Positions 51,929 through 61,005 of a DNA stretch of 64,000 bases are shown in pieces. Source of the stretch: Nocardia aurantia. Lineage in GTDB: Bacteria > Actinomycetota > Actinomycetes > Mycobacteriales > Mycobacteriaceae. Each line of letters opens with the position of its first letter. Position 1 is the stretch's first letter. The notes under the pieces were generated by a model. That model did not search any database, had not been told where the DNA came from, and saw nothing but the letters and a program-made list of their open reading frames with translations. The stretch is from positions 372,001-436,000 of the forward strand of contig NZ_WEGI01000006.1 in assembly GCF_009604425.1 (NCBI RefSeq), written 5' to 3'. The translations under genes were made by a program, and so were the position numbers.

Positions 51929-52734
51929 GGTCGGCACCTTTCTGTGTCGATATTCTCTTCTGCGACAACGGGATTGGACAGAATGCCGATCCCGCTCACC
52001 TCGACGTCCACGGTGGCGCCGGGATTCAGCTGACAGGTGCCGTCGGCACCCATCCAGAGCACGTCGCCGGGTTGCAGCGTGATGTACCGCGAGGTTTCGA
52101 CGAGGTATTCGTACGGGTCGAAGATCATTGCCCCGGTAGGGAATTCGACCTCGACGCCACCATCGACGCGGATGGTGGTGGTCTGGGCGAGCGGGTCGAC
52201 CTCGGTCTCGATCCACGGCCCCATCGGCTTGAAGGTGTCGGCGTTCTTGCTGCGCCAGAACGAGCGGTCGGCGTGCTGCCATTCCCGCGCGCTCACGTCG
52301 TTGCCGATGGTCCAGCCGAAGATCGCGTCGCGCGCCTCGTCATAGGAGGCGCGGCGCAGGGGGCGGCCGATCACCGCGACCACCTCCCCCTCCGCCTCGA
52401 AACGCCCCTGTACGTCAACGGGTTTCACGATCGGGGCGCGGTGGCCGGTGAGCGCGTTCTGCGCGCGGTAGCCGACCTCGGGCCGTTGCGGCACGGCGGC
52501 GGCCGGGTAGCCGTGCTCCAGCGCGTGTTCGATGTGACTCTTGTAGTTCAGGCCGACGGCGTAGAACACCGGCGGGATGACCGGCGGCAGGAATACCGCG
52601 GTGTCCAGCGCGACGGTGACGCCGATCTCGGCCGGCGCGCCGTCCAGCGGGGAGCGGTCCAGCAGCACGATCCGGTCGGCGTCCACCCGGCCGGACATCG
52701 GCCGGCCGTCGACTTCCACACGGCAATAACGCAT
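51925..52734 (-). CDS. Fumarylacetoacetate hydrolase (FAH) family enzyme
   Basis: 269 residues from ATG 52734. Metal site: FEAEGEVVAVIG (E-x-E) and GNDVSAREWQ (Asp); VGLNYKSHIEH is the conserved entry strand and TLQPGDVLWMGADG the closing loop. The family includes hydroxypentadienoate hydratase-like, oxaloacetate decarboxylase and acylpyruvase enzymes. In a meta-cleavage-like operon it most likely hydrates or hydrolyses the 2-oxo acid left after ring fission. Confidence 0.88.
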   Translation of the reverse strand: MRYCRVEVDGRPMSGRVDADRIVLLDRSPLDGAPAEIGVTVALDTAVFLPPVIPPVFYAVGLNYKSHIEHALEHGYPAAAVPQRPEVGYRAQNALTGHRAPIVKPVDVQGRFEAEGEVVAVIGRPLRRASYDEARDAIFGWTIGNDVSAREWQHADRSFWRSKNADTFKPMGPWIETEVDPLAQTTTIRVDGGVEVEFPTGAMIFDPYEYLVETSRYITLQPGDVLWMGADGTCQLNPGATVDVEVSGIGILSNPVVAEENIDTERCRP

Positions 52735-52742
52735 CTCGTACC

Positions 52743-54185
52743 TCAGAGCGCCAGTTTGTGCGACACGCGCTTGGTGACGAGGTACGCCTCGAGCCCCTCG
52801 GGGCCGCCCTCCTTGCCGTGACCGCTCTCCTTCACCCCACCCGACGGCGCCTCGTGCACCGAGCCGCCGCAGTGGTTGATCGAGAGGATGCCGGCCTCGA
52901 AGCCGGTGACCAGCCGCTCCGCGGTGGCCGCGGAATTCGTGAAGCCGTAGGCGGCCAGGCCGTAGGGCAGCGAGTTGGCGATCGCCAGCGCCTCGTCCAG
53001 GTCGGTGAACGGCACGATCGGCGCCAGCGGGCCGAACGGCTCGTCCACCATGATCTTCGCGTCCAGCGGGACCTCGGTGAGCACGGTCGGGGCGAAGAAG
53101 TAACCGGGCCGGTCCAGGCGGTGGCCGCCGGTGCGGACCGTCGCGCCGCGCGCGATCGCGTCGCCGACGAATTCGTCCATCGCCTTCAGCCGCCGCTCGT
53201 TGGCCAGCGGGCCCATGGTGACGCCCTCGTGGAGTCCGTCGCCCACCACCACCGCCTCGGCGGCCGCGACGAACGTGTCGGTGAACGCGTCGAACACGCT
53301 GTGGTGCACCAGGAATCGACTCGGCGAGGTGCACACCTGACCGGCGTTGACGAATTTCGCGAACGCGGCCCGCTTGGCGGCGGCGACCGGGTCGGCGTCG
53401 GCGGCCACGATGACCGGCGCGTGCCCACCGAGTTCCATCAGCGTCGGCTTCATCTCGCGACCGGCCCGCACGGCCAGCAGCTTGCCGACCGGCACCGAAC
53501 CGGTGAAGGCGACCAGCCGGATCACCGGCGAGGCGATCAGGTGGGCCGACACCTCGGCCGGCTCACCGAACACCAGGTTCAAAACCCCTTCGGGCACACC
53601 GGCCTCGGCGAAGCAGCGCACCAATTCGACGGCGGTACCGGCGGTTTCCTCCGACGCCTTGATCACGATCGAGCAGCCGGCCGACAGCGCGGCCGCGATC
53701 TTGCGCATCGGCGAACCGGCCGGGAAGTTCCACGGCGTGAACGCGGCGACCGGGCCGATCGGCTCGTGCCGCACCGACAGCACGGTGCCCGGCTCGGACG
53801 GGATGATCCGGCCGTAGTGCCGGCGCGCGTCCTCGGCGTCCCAGCGCAGCGCGTCCGCGACCCGCAGCACCTCTCCGCGCGCCTCGCCGAACGGCTTACC
53901 CTGCTCCAGCGTCATCACCCGGGCGACCCGGTCGGCGCGGCGGGTCAGCAGTTCGGCGGCGGCGCGCAGGATCGCGGTCCGGCGGACGATAGGGGTGTCC
54001 CGCCACAACGGGAAACCGGTTGCGGCAGCGGCCAATGCGCGATCCAGGTCGGCGGCCGTCGCCAGCGGCACGTGGCCGAGGATCTCCTCGGTCGCCGGGG
54101 CGATCACCGGCGCGGTCTGCCCGGTCCCGCCGTCGACCCACTCGCCGGCGATGTACAACTGCAACTGCGGATACTCAACGGTCAT
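52743..54185 (-). CDS. Aldehyde dehydrogenase, semialdehyde type
   Basis: 480 residues from ATG 54185 (MTVEYPQLQL). FTPWNFPAGSP, KASEETAGTA, FTGSVPVGK, the Glu in MELGGHAPV and the Cys in NAGQVCTSPSR are all present; FGPLAPIVPF and the final GYLVTKRVSHKL-like end close the fold. It resembles succinate- and hydroxymuconic-semialdehyde dehydrogenases. Located between the extradiol dioxygenase and the FAH-family gene. Confidence 0.9.
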   Translation of the reverse strand: MTVEYPQLQLYIAGEWVDGGTGQTAPVIAPATEEILGHVPLATAADLDRALAAAATGFPLWRDTPIVRRTAILRAAAELLTRRADRVARVMTLEQGKPFGEARGEVLRVADALRWDAEDARRHYGRIIPSEPGTVLSVRHEPIGPVAAFTPWNFPAGSPMRKIAAALSAGCSIVIKASEETAGTAVELVRCFAEAGVPEGVLNLVFGEPAEVSAHLIASPVIRLVAFTGSVPVGKLLAVRAGREMKPTLMELGGHAPVIVAADADPVAAAKRAAFAKFVNAGQVCTSPSRFLVHHSVFDAFTDTFVAAAEAVVVGDGLHEGVTMGPLANERRLKAMDEFVGDAIARGATVRTGGHRLDRPGYFFAPTVLTEVPLDAKIMVDEPFGPLAPIVPFTDLDEALAIANSLPYGLAAYGFTNSAATAERLVTGFEAGILSINHCGGSVHEAPSGGVKESGHGKEGGPEGLEAYLVTKRVSHKLAL

Positions 54186-54226
54186 GTGCTGACTTCTCTC
54201 TCGCGTCGGACGCAGCGCCGCGCGGG

Positions 54227-55156
54227 TCACGCCGGCGCCGGATCGGCGTTGTCGCGGTTGGTGCGCAGCACCCAGATGTGGTGCGGCGGAGTCTCTTCGT
54301 GGACGCGGGTCTCGTAACCGGCGTCCACCCGGTCCATATCGGCGGCGTATTCGACCCGGCCACCACAGGGGGCGTGCAGGAAGCGGAACACGTTGGAGCC
54401 CACCGTGTGCCGGCCCAGCCGCCGCGCCTCCTGCCAGCCGCGCTCGATCATGTGATTGCCGCCCTCGATCACGTCGTCGAAACCCGGTACCTCGTAGGCG
54501 ATGTGGTTGACCCCGGCCCGGTCCGGGCGATGGCACAGCAGGAAGTTGTGCTGATCGTCGTCGCCCTCGGCCTGCATGAACACCCCCATCGGTTTCACGA
54601 TGTCGGTGGGCCGGAAGCGCAGCCGGTCGACGTAGAAGGCGACCGCCGCCTCCCGGCCCGCCTTCGGAATGTTCAGCGCCACATGGCACATCCGCAGCGG
54701 GCGGACCCGGCCGACACTGTGCAGCGGGCCGTTCCACCGGGTCACCGTCCCGGACACGTTGGCGGCGCGCGGTTCCGGGGCCTGCGCGCGCGGCCGGGCC
54801 AGGGTGAGGCCGACGCCGAAGCCGGTCTCGTCGGCGAAGTGGTACACCGTGTCCGGACCGGCGCCGGTCTCGCGCACCGCGCGGTCCACCGCCACCGCGG
54901 CCACCAGATCCGCCAGGCCGGCGGCGGTGTCGACGCCCCACACCACCTCGCGGATGGTCGGGGTCCGTTCCAGCGGCGCCGGCAGCGCCGGATCGGCCGC
55001 GGTGGTCAGGCGCAGCGTCTGTCCGGTGAGCGTCTCGAAGACCACCCCGGTCTCGTCCCGCTCGGCGCGGTCGAGGCCGAAATCGTCGAAGAAACGCACG
55101 CACTCGTCCAGGTCCGCGACGCTGTAGAGCGCGGACTCGATACGCTGGATTCCCAC
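54227..55156 (-). CDS. Extradiol ring-cleavage dioxygenase (two-module VOC type)
   Basis: 309 residues, two VOC modules as in biphenyl-diol dioxygenase. The N-terminal module (IQRIESALYSVADLDECVRFF) is the non-catalytic one. The C-terminal module has the iron triad: His in RMCHVALNIPK, His in GVNHIAYEV and Glu in GGRVEYAAD. It should open a catechol-type ring next to the hydroxyls. First gene of the operon running to the MetE-like gene; a LysR gene lies just upstream on the same strand. Confidence 0.85.
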   Translation of the reverse strand: MGIQRIESALYSVADLDECVRFFDDFGLDRAERDETGVVFETLTGQTLRLTTAADPALPAPLERTPTIREVVWGVDTAAGLADLVAAVAVDRAVRETGAGPDTVYHFADETGFGVGLTLARPRAQAPEPRAANVSGTVTRWNGPLHSVGRVRPLRMCHVALNIPKAGREAAVAFYVDRLRFRPTDIVKPMGVFMQAEGDDDQHNFLLCHRPDRAGVNHIAYEVPGFDDVIEGGNHMIERGWQEARRLGRHTVGSNVFRFLHAPCGGRVEYAADMDRVDAGYETRVHEETPPHHIWVLRTNRDNADPAPA

Positions 55157-55245
55157 GCGATAAACCTTCCTGCGGAGGTGCCGGCGAATTCATCGGCACG
55201 TGTTCGATCGTAGGAATTCGCCGGACGGTCACCTAGCCCTCGCAC

Positions 55246-55262
55246 CGCAATCGTTGTTTGCG
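55246..55262. promoter_or_regulatory. Dyad upstream of the dioxygenase operon
   Basis: CGCAA-N7-TTGCG lies about 90 bases before the dioxygenase start codon. A 10-base direct repeat CCGGACGGTC (55221-55230 and 55274-55283) flanks it. The position suits a LysR activator site, but the motif is short. Confidence 0.35.
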
Positions 55263-55299
55263 TCGTGCGTCCACCGGACGGTCGCGGCCGGCGGGGGAA

Positions 55300-56211
55300 T
55301 CAGACCTCGAACGCCGGGATCGGATTCTCGGAGAACCAGGTGGCGAGGAATTCCAGGAACACCTCGACCTTGCGCGGCGCCTGGGCCGCCGGACCGTAGA
55401 TCGCGTACAGCGACCGCTCCGGAATGGGAATCTCCGGCAGCAGGATCTCCAGCGCGCCGGTGTCCAGATCCTCCACTGCGGGCCGGTGCGGGATCAGCGC
55501 GATACCGCGGCCGTGCACGGCCGCCTTCTGGATGGCGATGTAGGAGTTCGAGGTGAACACGACGTTGCGGATCTTGTGCAGTGTGCTGGTGTGTCCCTTG
55601 CCGATTCGCCACACCGGGGCGTTCTCGTGCACCACGCAGTCGTGGTCGTTGAGTTCGTTGGGGTGGGTGAGCCTGCCGTGCGCGTCCAGATATCCCGGCG
55701 AGGCGCACAATACGAACGGCAGCGAGGCGATCTTCTTCAGTCGCACACTGGAATCGCGCAGATCGCGGGTGTGGAAGGCGACATCGAAACCGCTGTCCAG
55801 AAAATCGTAGGTGCGGTCGGACATGCCGCCGAGTTCGAATCGCACGTGAATCTTGGGATGCGCCACGGAGAATGCCGCGATGGCGTCGCCGAGATCCAGG
55901 CCGCCGATCCATTTGGGGCAGATGATCGACAGGGTGCCCTCGGCGCGATCGTGCAGATGGGCGATATTCGCGTCCTCGGCATCCAGCTCGTCGAGAATGC
56001 GCTGCGCGAAGGCGCTGTAGCGGACACCGGGTTCGGTCAGGCTGACCGAACGGGCCGTGCGATTCACCAGCCGCACGCCCACTTGTTTCTCCAGATCGGC
56101 GACGTGCCGTGAGATCAGCGACCCCGAGGATCCGAGGACCTTGGCGGCACCGCTGAAACTTCCGATCTTCGCCACCGTGACGAAGCTGCGCATGACGAGC
56201 AGACGATCCAT
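55300..56211 (-). CDS. LysR-family transcriptional regulator
   Basis: 303 residues from ATG 56211. N-terminal wHTH: MRSFVTVAKIGSFSGAAKVLGSSGSLISRHVADLE. The effector domain (LSIICPKWIGGLDLGDAIAAF ... VHGRGIALIPHRPAVEDL) is of the CrgA/AaeR-like branch. It lies upstream of, and on the same strand as, the extradiol dioxygenase operon and downstream of the ABC importer, so it could serve either or both. Confidence 0.9.
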   Translation of the reverse strand: MDRLLVMRSFVTVAKIGSFSGAAKVLGSSGSLISRHVADLEKQVGVRLVNRTARSVSLTEPGVRYSAFAQRILDELDAEDANIAHLHDRAEGTLSIICPKWIGGLDLGDAIAAFSVAHPKIHVRFELGGMSDRTYDFLDSGFDVAFHTRDLRDSSVRLKKIASLPFVLCASPGYLDAHGRLTHPNELNDHDCVVHENAPVWRIGKGHTSTLHKIRNVVFTSNSYIAIQKAAVHGRGIALIPHRPAVEDLDTGALEILLPEIPIPERSLYAIYGPAAQAPRKVEVFLEFLATWFSENPIPAFEV

Positions 56212-56436
56212 GACACCTTTCCCGGCGGGCCACGATGCCCTCCCGAGAGGGTGCCCGCCACGGTTCCAGCACGCGAACACCACCCGATCGGCACCCGCGC
56301 CCAGCACACCCGCAGCGATCGCCGGTCGTGTGCTGGATCACTAGGCTACCCTAATTTCGAGCAATTTTGTTTACATTCGTCCGGTTCTCGAGGAAGTCGC
56401 AGCTTCCCAGGTCGAGACCGGTTTTCCGACTCCCGA

Positions 56437-57381
56437 TCAGGACTTCAGGCAGTACTGCAGCGCCTGGTCGAGATTGTCCTTGGTGATCAGCGTCAGCGGG
56501 ATCCGCGCGACCTTGTCCACGTTCTGCTTGTTCAGCAACGCCAGGGTGTCCTTGACCGCGGTCTGCCCGATCAGGGTGGCCGAGTTGGCGACCGTGGCGG
56601 CGAACTGTCCGCTCCGCACCGCCGCCAGGCCCTCGTCGGTGCCGTTGACGGTCACGATCTTCACGTTCTTGCCGGCCGCCCGGAACGCCTGCTGCGCGCC
56701 GAAGGCCATGTCCTCGTTGGCGACGAAGGCGTACTTCAGATCCGGATGCGCCTGGATCATGTTCTCCGCGACATCCTGGGCCTTCGACCGATTGAACATT
56801 CCCGGCTGAGTGGCGACCACCTTCACATTCGCCGGCAGCGCCGCCGTGAATCCACCCACCAGCAGGTCGGACGCGGCGCCCGGGGCGCCGGCGATCACCG
56901 CGGCCTCGGCCGGCGCGCCGCCCGCGTCCCCGGCCACCCAGCCCGCGTCGAGCGCGCCGACCTGCTTCAGGTCGACCACGGCCGCGCCGAGGATGCTGCC
57001 GGTGTCGCCGGGCAGGACCGAGGTGAGGTAGATCGGGATGTTCGCACTCTTTGCCTTGTCGATATCACCCTTCAGCGCGTCCACGTTCACCGTCTGCACG
57101 ATCAGCGCCCGCACGTTGCGCGAGATCATGTCCTCGATGTTGGACAGTTCCTTGGCCGGGTCCTGATTGGAGTTCGCGGAGATCACCTTCGCGTTCTCGG
57201 CACCGGCCTCGGCGTTGATCGCCCGCTCCAGGCAGACGTGGAATTCGGTGTTGGCGCCGTTGACGAAGCCGAGCGTGGTGCCGTCGCTCGTGGCCGGACC
57301 GCAGCCGGCGAGCAGGACGACCGAACTCGCGACGGCCGCGAGCGCGCCGACGGAACGGAACAGGGTGGGAGAGGGCATCAT
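56437..57381 (-). CDS. ABC transporter substrate-binding lipoprotein (ribose/autoinducer type)
   Basis: 314 residues from the ATG at 57381; AAAGG precedes it. Lipobox LLAGCGPA gives a lipid-anchored protein. The peripl_BP_4 fold is clear: KVISANSNQDPAKELSNIEDMISRNVRALIVQTVNVDAL, IPIYLTSVLPG, AFVANEDMAFGAQQAFRAAG and IVTVNGTDEGLAAVRSG. This family binds sugars, but also autoinducer-2 and aromatic or polyol compounds. It is the last gene of the importer operon. Confidence 0.9.
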   Translation of the reverse strand: MMPSPTLFRSVGALAAVASSVVLLAGCGPATSDGTTLGFVNGANTEFHVCLERAINAEAGAENAKVISANSNQDPAKELSNIEDMISRNVRALIVQTVNVDALKGDIDKAKSANIPIYLTSVLPGDTGSILGAAVVDLKQVGALDAGWVAGDAGGAPAEAAVIAGAPGAASDLLVGGFTAALPANVKVVATQPGMFNRSKAQDVAENMIQAHPDLKYAFVANEDMAFGAQQAFRAAGKNVKIVTVNGTDEGLAAVRSGQFAATVANSATLIGQTAVKDTLALLNKQNVDKVARIPLTLITKDNLDQALQYCLKS

Positions 57382-57468
57382 TGCGCCTTTCACGGTCGAA
57401 CAGGGAGGGAATTACGAAGGGATCGGGAGGTTTTCGGGCCCGCGGTGGATTCCGGGCGGGCCGGGACT

Positions 57469-58647
57469 TCAGGACCGGCGGCGTTGCAGCAGATTCGCGA
57501 TCGCGGCGACGAGCAGTACCGCGCCGACCGAGATCTGCTGGTAGAAGCTCGAAATCTGCAGCAGGTTCAGCACATTCGCGACCACGCCGAGCAGCACCAC
57601 GCCGAGCACGGTGCCGGGAATGCTGCCCTTGCCACCGGCCAGCGAGGTGCCGCCGATGACCACCGCGGCCACTGCGGTCAATTGCAGGGTGAGACCGCCG
57701 GTGCCGGGACTCGAGGCCGCCAGCCGCGACAGCAGCATGATCCCGGCCAGCCCGGACAGGCCACCGGCCAGCGCGTACAGCAGCAGCTTGTCGCGCGAGA
57801 CCCGGATGCCGGACAGCCGCGCCACGTCCTCGTTGCCGCCGATGGCGAAGGCGTCGCGGCCGAAGCTGGTGTAGCGCATCACGAATGCGGTCAGCGCGAG
57901 CACGATCACCGCCACGATCAGCAGGTGCGGCAGGCCGAAGGTCTTGCCGTTGCCCAGCCAGGACAGTCTGGTGCCGATGGAGATGCTCAGGCCGTTGATG
58001 ATCAGCAGGGCGAGGCCGTCCAGCATGGTGGCACTGGCCAGCGTGGCGACGAACGGCGCCACCGCGGTGTACGTCACGACCAGCCCGTTGACCAGGCCGA
58101 TCGCGATGGACAACGCCATCGCCACGACGATCGCCAGCCAGGGCGAATGTCCGTGGGAGACCAGTTGGGCCGCCACCGCCGTGGTAACCGAGACATTGCT
58201 GCCCATCGAGAAGTCCATCCCGCCGGCCGTCATCAGCAGGGTCAGGCCCGCGGCGATCACCGCGACCACGCTGACCTGCCGCAGCACGTTGATCAGGTTG
58301 GTGGAGGTGAGAAAGGCGTCGGTCTGGGTGACCGCGAAGACCACGATCAGGACCAAGACCACCAGCAGGCCCGCGTGCGGGACGTGCGGCAGGGACGGCC
58401 GGCGGCGAGGGCCGGCGATGCCCGCCGCGCCGGTCCCCTTCCCCGGCTCACCGCTCCCGTTCCCCGCCGCGCCGGTCCCCTTCCCCGGCGCGCCGGTCCC
58501 CTTCCCCGGCGCGGCGGCCCTCTCCCCCGTGTGGGAGTTGTCGTGCTGTCCCACCTGAGCGCCGATGCTCACGCTGTATCCATCGGGCATGGACGGAGGG
58601 CCTCCATGGTTACGCTCCGCTGCCGCCGTCGGCCCTTGACCGCTCAT
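57469..58647 (-). CDS. ABC transporter permease (RbsC type) with Gly-rich N-terminal tail
   Basis: 392 residues, ATG overlapping the ATPase stop (ATGA). About ten membrane helices between residues 92 and 388; the GGMDFSMGSNVSV segment and SRLAASSPGTGGLTLQLTAVAAVVIGG are family III sugar-permease signatures. The first 85 or so residues are an unusual cytoplasmic extension with a degenerate heptapeptide repeat (GKGTGAP, GKGTGAA, GNGSGEP, GKGTGAA). Typical RbsC proteins have 20-30 residues there. Confidence 0.88.
   Translation of the reverse strand: MSGQGPTAAAERNHGGPPSMPDGYSVSIGAQVGQHDNSHTGERAAAPGKGTGAPGKGTGAAGNGSGEPGKGTGAAGIAGPRRRPSLPHVPHAGLLVVLVLIVVFAVTQTDAFLTSTNLINVLRQVSVVAVIAAGLTLLMTAGGMDFSMGSNVSVTTAVAAQLVSHGHSPWLAIVVAMALSIAIGLVNGLVVTYTAVAPFVATLASATMLDGLALLIINGLSISIGTRLSWLGNGKTFGLPHLLIVAVIVLALTAFVMRYTSFGRDAFAIGGNEDVARLSGIRVSRDKLLLYALAGGLSGLAGIMLLSRLAASSPGTGGLTLQLTAVAAVVIGGTSLAGGKGSIPGTVLGVVLLGVVANVLNLLQISSFYQQISVGAVLLVAAIANLLQRRRS
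58412..58506 (-). repeat. 21-bp tandem repeats in the permease N-terminus
   Basis: Four near-copies of a 21-base unit (CCGGCGCGCCGGTCCCCTTCC-like on the plus strand) encode the GKGTGA(A/P) heptapeptides. The number of units may vary between strains. Boundaries are approximate. Confidence 0.6.
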
Positions 58648-60212
58648 GCCCCTTCTCCTCCGAGAACCGCGGCGATCAGCTCGTCGCGAGTGATGTCGTC
58701 GATCTTGTGTTCCGCGATCGCCCGCCCGTCGCGGACGATGATCACGCGGTCGGCCAGCCGCATCACCTCGTCGCAGGACGAGGAGGCCAGTAGCACGGCC
58801 GCGCCGCGTTCGGCGAGCCGGTCGATGAGCGTGTGGATCTCGGCCATGGCGGCGATGTCGACGCCGTTGGTCGGGTCCTCCAGCAGGCAGGCCGCCGGCT
58901 CGGTGGCGAACCACTTGGCCAGCAACACCTTCTGCTGATTGCCACCGGAAAGCCGGTCCACCGCAGGGTTTCTGGTCAGCGAGACCACCCGGTACTCGTC
59001 ACGCAGTGCGGCGGCGCGGCGGCCCAGCCGGTCCCAGCGCTGCACGACCCGCCCGGCCAGCCGATCCTCGGCCAGCACCAGGTTCTCGTCCACCGACAGT
59101 TCGGGAACCAGGCCGAGGCGGCGGCGATCGCCTGTCACGCAACGCAATCCGCTGGCCAGCGAGCGGCCGACCCGGCCGGGCGGCACGCGCTTCCCGCCCA
59201 CGGTCAGGGTTCCCCGGTCCGGCCGCCGCCGGCCCGACAACAGATCGAACAGCCGCGACTGGCCGTCACCGGCGGGGCCCAGCACCGCGACGATCTCGCC
59301 GTCGCGCACGTCCACGTCGAAACCGTCCAGGAACCGGCCCTGGCTCAGATCCCTTATCCGCAAACCGATCTCGTCCCGTGCGGGCGCGCGGGCCGGGCGC
59401 ACCGAGACCACATCGCGGCCGACCATGTCGCGGACCAGGCCCGCCTCGTCGGTCGCCCCGACCGGATAGCTCGTGACCACGGCGCCCTCCCGCAGCACGG
59501 TCACCCGGTCCGCGATCGCCAGCACCTCGTCGATGTAGTGCGAGATGAACACCACCGCGACCCCGCTGTCGCGCAACCGGCGCACCAGCGCGCGGATCTG
59601 CGCGGCGGCCGCCGCGCCCAGACAGGCGGTGGGCTCGTCCAGGATCAGCACCCGGCCGCCGCGACGCACCTCGCGGGCCACCTCGACCATGGTCTGCTCG
59701 GCGACGGTCAACTCCCCCGCCGGCCGGGTCACGTCGATGTCGATCCCCAACTGCGCCAAGGCGTTCCGGGCGATCTCGGTCACCGACGACCAGCGCACCA
59801 CGGATCGCCGGGTGGGCAGGTCGCCGAGCATGATGTTCTCCGCGACGGTCAGGCCGAGGACGAGTTCGCGCCGCTGCGGCACGATCGACACACCTTGACG
59901 CCGCGCGCGGCGGGTACTCCACGCCGACTGCGGCCGACCGGCCACCTCGATCCGGCCGGAATCCGGACCGTGCACCCCGGAGAGCACCTTCACCAGCGTC
60001 GATTTGCCCGCGCCGTTCATCCCCATCAGCGCGTGCACCTCGCCGGGATACAGATCGAGACTGACGTTGTTCAGGGCGACCGCGCCGCCGAAGCTTTTAC
60101 AGACCTCGCGCAGGCGGACCACGGCGGTATCGGTCGCCGGTGTGGCAGTCGTCGCGGGTGCGGCGGTCACGGTGTCCTCCCGGTCGAGCGTGCTGGGGGA
60201 CACCGGGGTCAT
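58644..60212 (-). CDS. Ribose-type ABC transporter ATPase (two nucleotide-binding domains)
   Basis: 522 residues from ATG 60212, overlapping the upstream stop (ATGA). First domain: Walker A GMNGAGKST, Walker B VLILDEPTA, with the signature replaced by LTVAEQTMVE as usual in this family. Second domain: degenerate Walker A GPAGDGQSR and intact LSGGNQQK. This matches RbsA/MglA proteins, in which both halves sit on one chain. About 30 extra residues precede the first domain. Confidence 0.93.
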   Translation of the reverse strand: MTPVSPSTLDREDTVTAAPATTATPATDTAVVRLREVCKSFGGAVALNNVSLDLYPGEVHALMGMNGAGKSTLVKVLSGVHGPDSGRIEVAGRPQSAWSTRRARRQGVSIVPQRRELVLGLTVAENIMLGDLPTRRSVVRWSSVTEIARNALAQLGIDIDVTRPAGELTVAEQTMVEVAREVRRGGRVLILDEPTACLGAAAAAQIRALVRRLRDSGVAVVFISHYIDEVLAIADRVTVLREGAVVTSYPVGATDEAGLVRDMVGRDVVSVRPARAPARDEIGLRIRDLSQGRFLDGFDVDVRDGEIVAVLGPAGDGQSRLFDLLSGRRRPDRGTLTVGGKRVPPGRVGRSLASGLRCVTGDRRRLGLVPELSVDENLVLAEDRLAGRVVQRWDRLGRRAAALRDEYRVVSLTRNPAVDRLSGGNQQKVLLAKWFATEPAACLLEDPTNGVDIAAMAEIHTLIDRLAERGAAVLLASSSCDEVMRLADRVIIVRDGRAIAEHKIDDITRDELIAAVLGGEGA

Positions 60213-60811
60213 TCCGGCGCTCCCGCTCCGACCGCGACGGCCTCGGTCACCCGTTCGTAGCCGCGGATGTCCGGGAACGGCGGGGTGCGGCCGGCCTGCA
60301 GATCGACCTGAAAAGCGTTGAGGCACATGCCGAGCATGGTGAAATTGCCGAGCGCGCCGATCGTGTCGACCAGACCCTGCGCACCGAAATGCGCGAGGGC
60401 GGCCGCGAAGGTTTCGTCACCCACGAAATGATTCGTCAGAATCTCGGTGGCGAACCGGTAGAACGCGGCATCGGCGGCGTTGTCGAAGACCGGCTCCCGT
60501 TTCTCGGCGATCGCCGCGACGACCTCGGCCGGCACGCCGGATTCGATCGCCTTGTCCACGTGCGCGTTCCAGGAATACTGCGCATCCCAGTTCCGCGCGG
60601 CCAGCAGCAGCGACAATTCGCGCAGATGCGGCGGAAGGCTGGATTCGAATCGGCAGAACGCGCCGAGCGCCTCGACCTTCTCGCAGAGTTCGGGGCTGTT
60701 CAGCCAGACCCGGAACGGGCCGCGCACCGCGCCACGACGACCGGCGATCCGCGACGCGATCTCCTGCTGCCGCTCGGTCATCTCCGTGGCGGCGATGATG
60801 GGGAGCCTCAT
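60209..60811 (-). CDS. Carboxymuconolactone decarboxylase/AhpD-like protein
   Basis: 200 residues. CMD-family helices are visible (GPFRVWLNSPELCEKVEALGAFCRFESSLPPHLRELSLLLAARNWDAQYSWNAH). The AhpD Cys-x-x-Cys pair is absent; only the E and H of the helix WNAHVDKAIE remain, so peroxidase activity is unlikely and a decarboxylase or isomerase is more likely. It is the first gene of the importer operon and overlaps the ATPase start, which links it to the imported compound. Confidence 0.85.
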   Translation of the reverse strand: MRLPIIAATEMTERQQEIASRIAGRRGAVRGPFRVWLNSPELCEKVEALGAFCRFESSLPPHLRELSLLLAARNWDAQYSWNAHVDKAIESGVPAEVVAAIAEKREPVFDNAADAAFYRFATEILTNHFVGDETFAAALAHFGAQGLVDTIGALGNFTMLGMCLNAFQVDLQAGRTPPFPDIRGYERVTEAVAVGAGAPE

Positions 60812-61005
60812 GTCCGTGCCCTTTCGTCGTGAGCCCGATCACTCGGGTGAGTTGCTGTGGCACGACGGTATGCCGGGCATTGCGCGGGAAACAGATCGAT
60901 CGGTGCAAGGTAAGACTGCACTACTGGTGATGCCCGTCACCGGTTCGGTACAGGTGCGCCGCTCTAGCATCGGACGGCATCGAACGCAATCGGAAGGCGG
61001 TAACC

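Noticed and set aside
56251..58938. An 895-codon plus-strand frame over the ABC importer
   Set aside because: Gln/Asp/His/Arg-rich translation without domains, opposite to clear transporter genes; a shadow frame.
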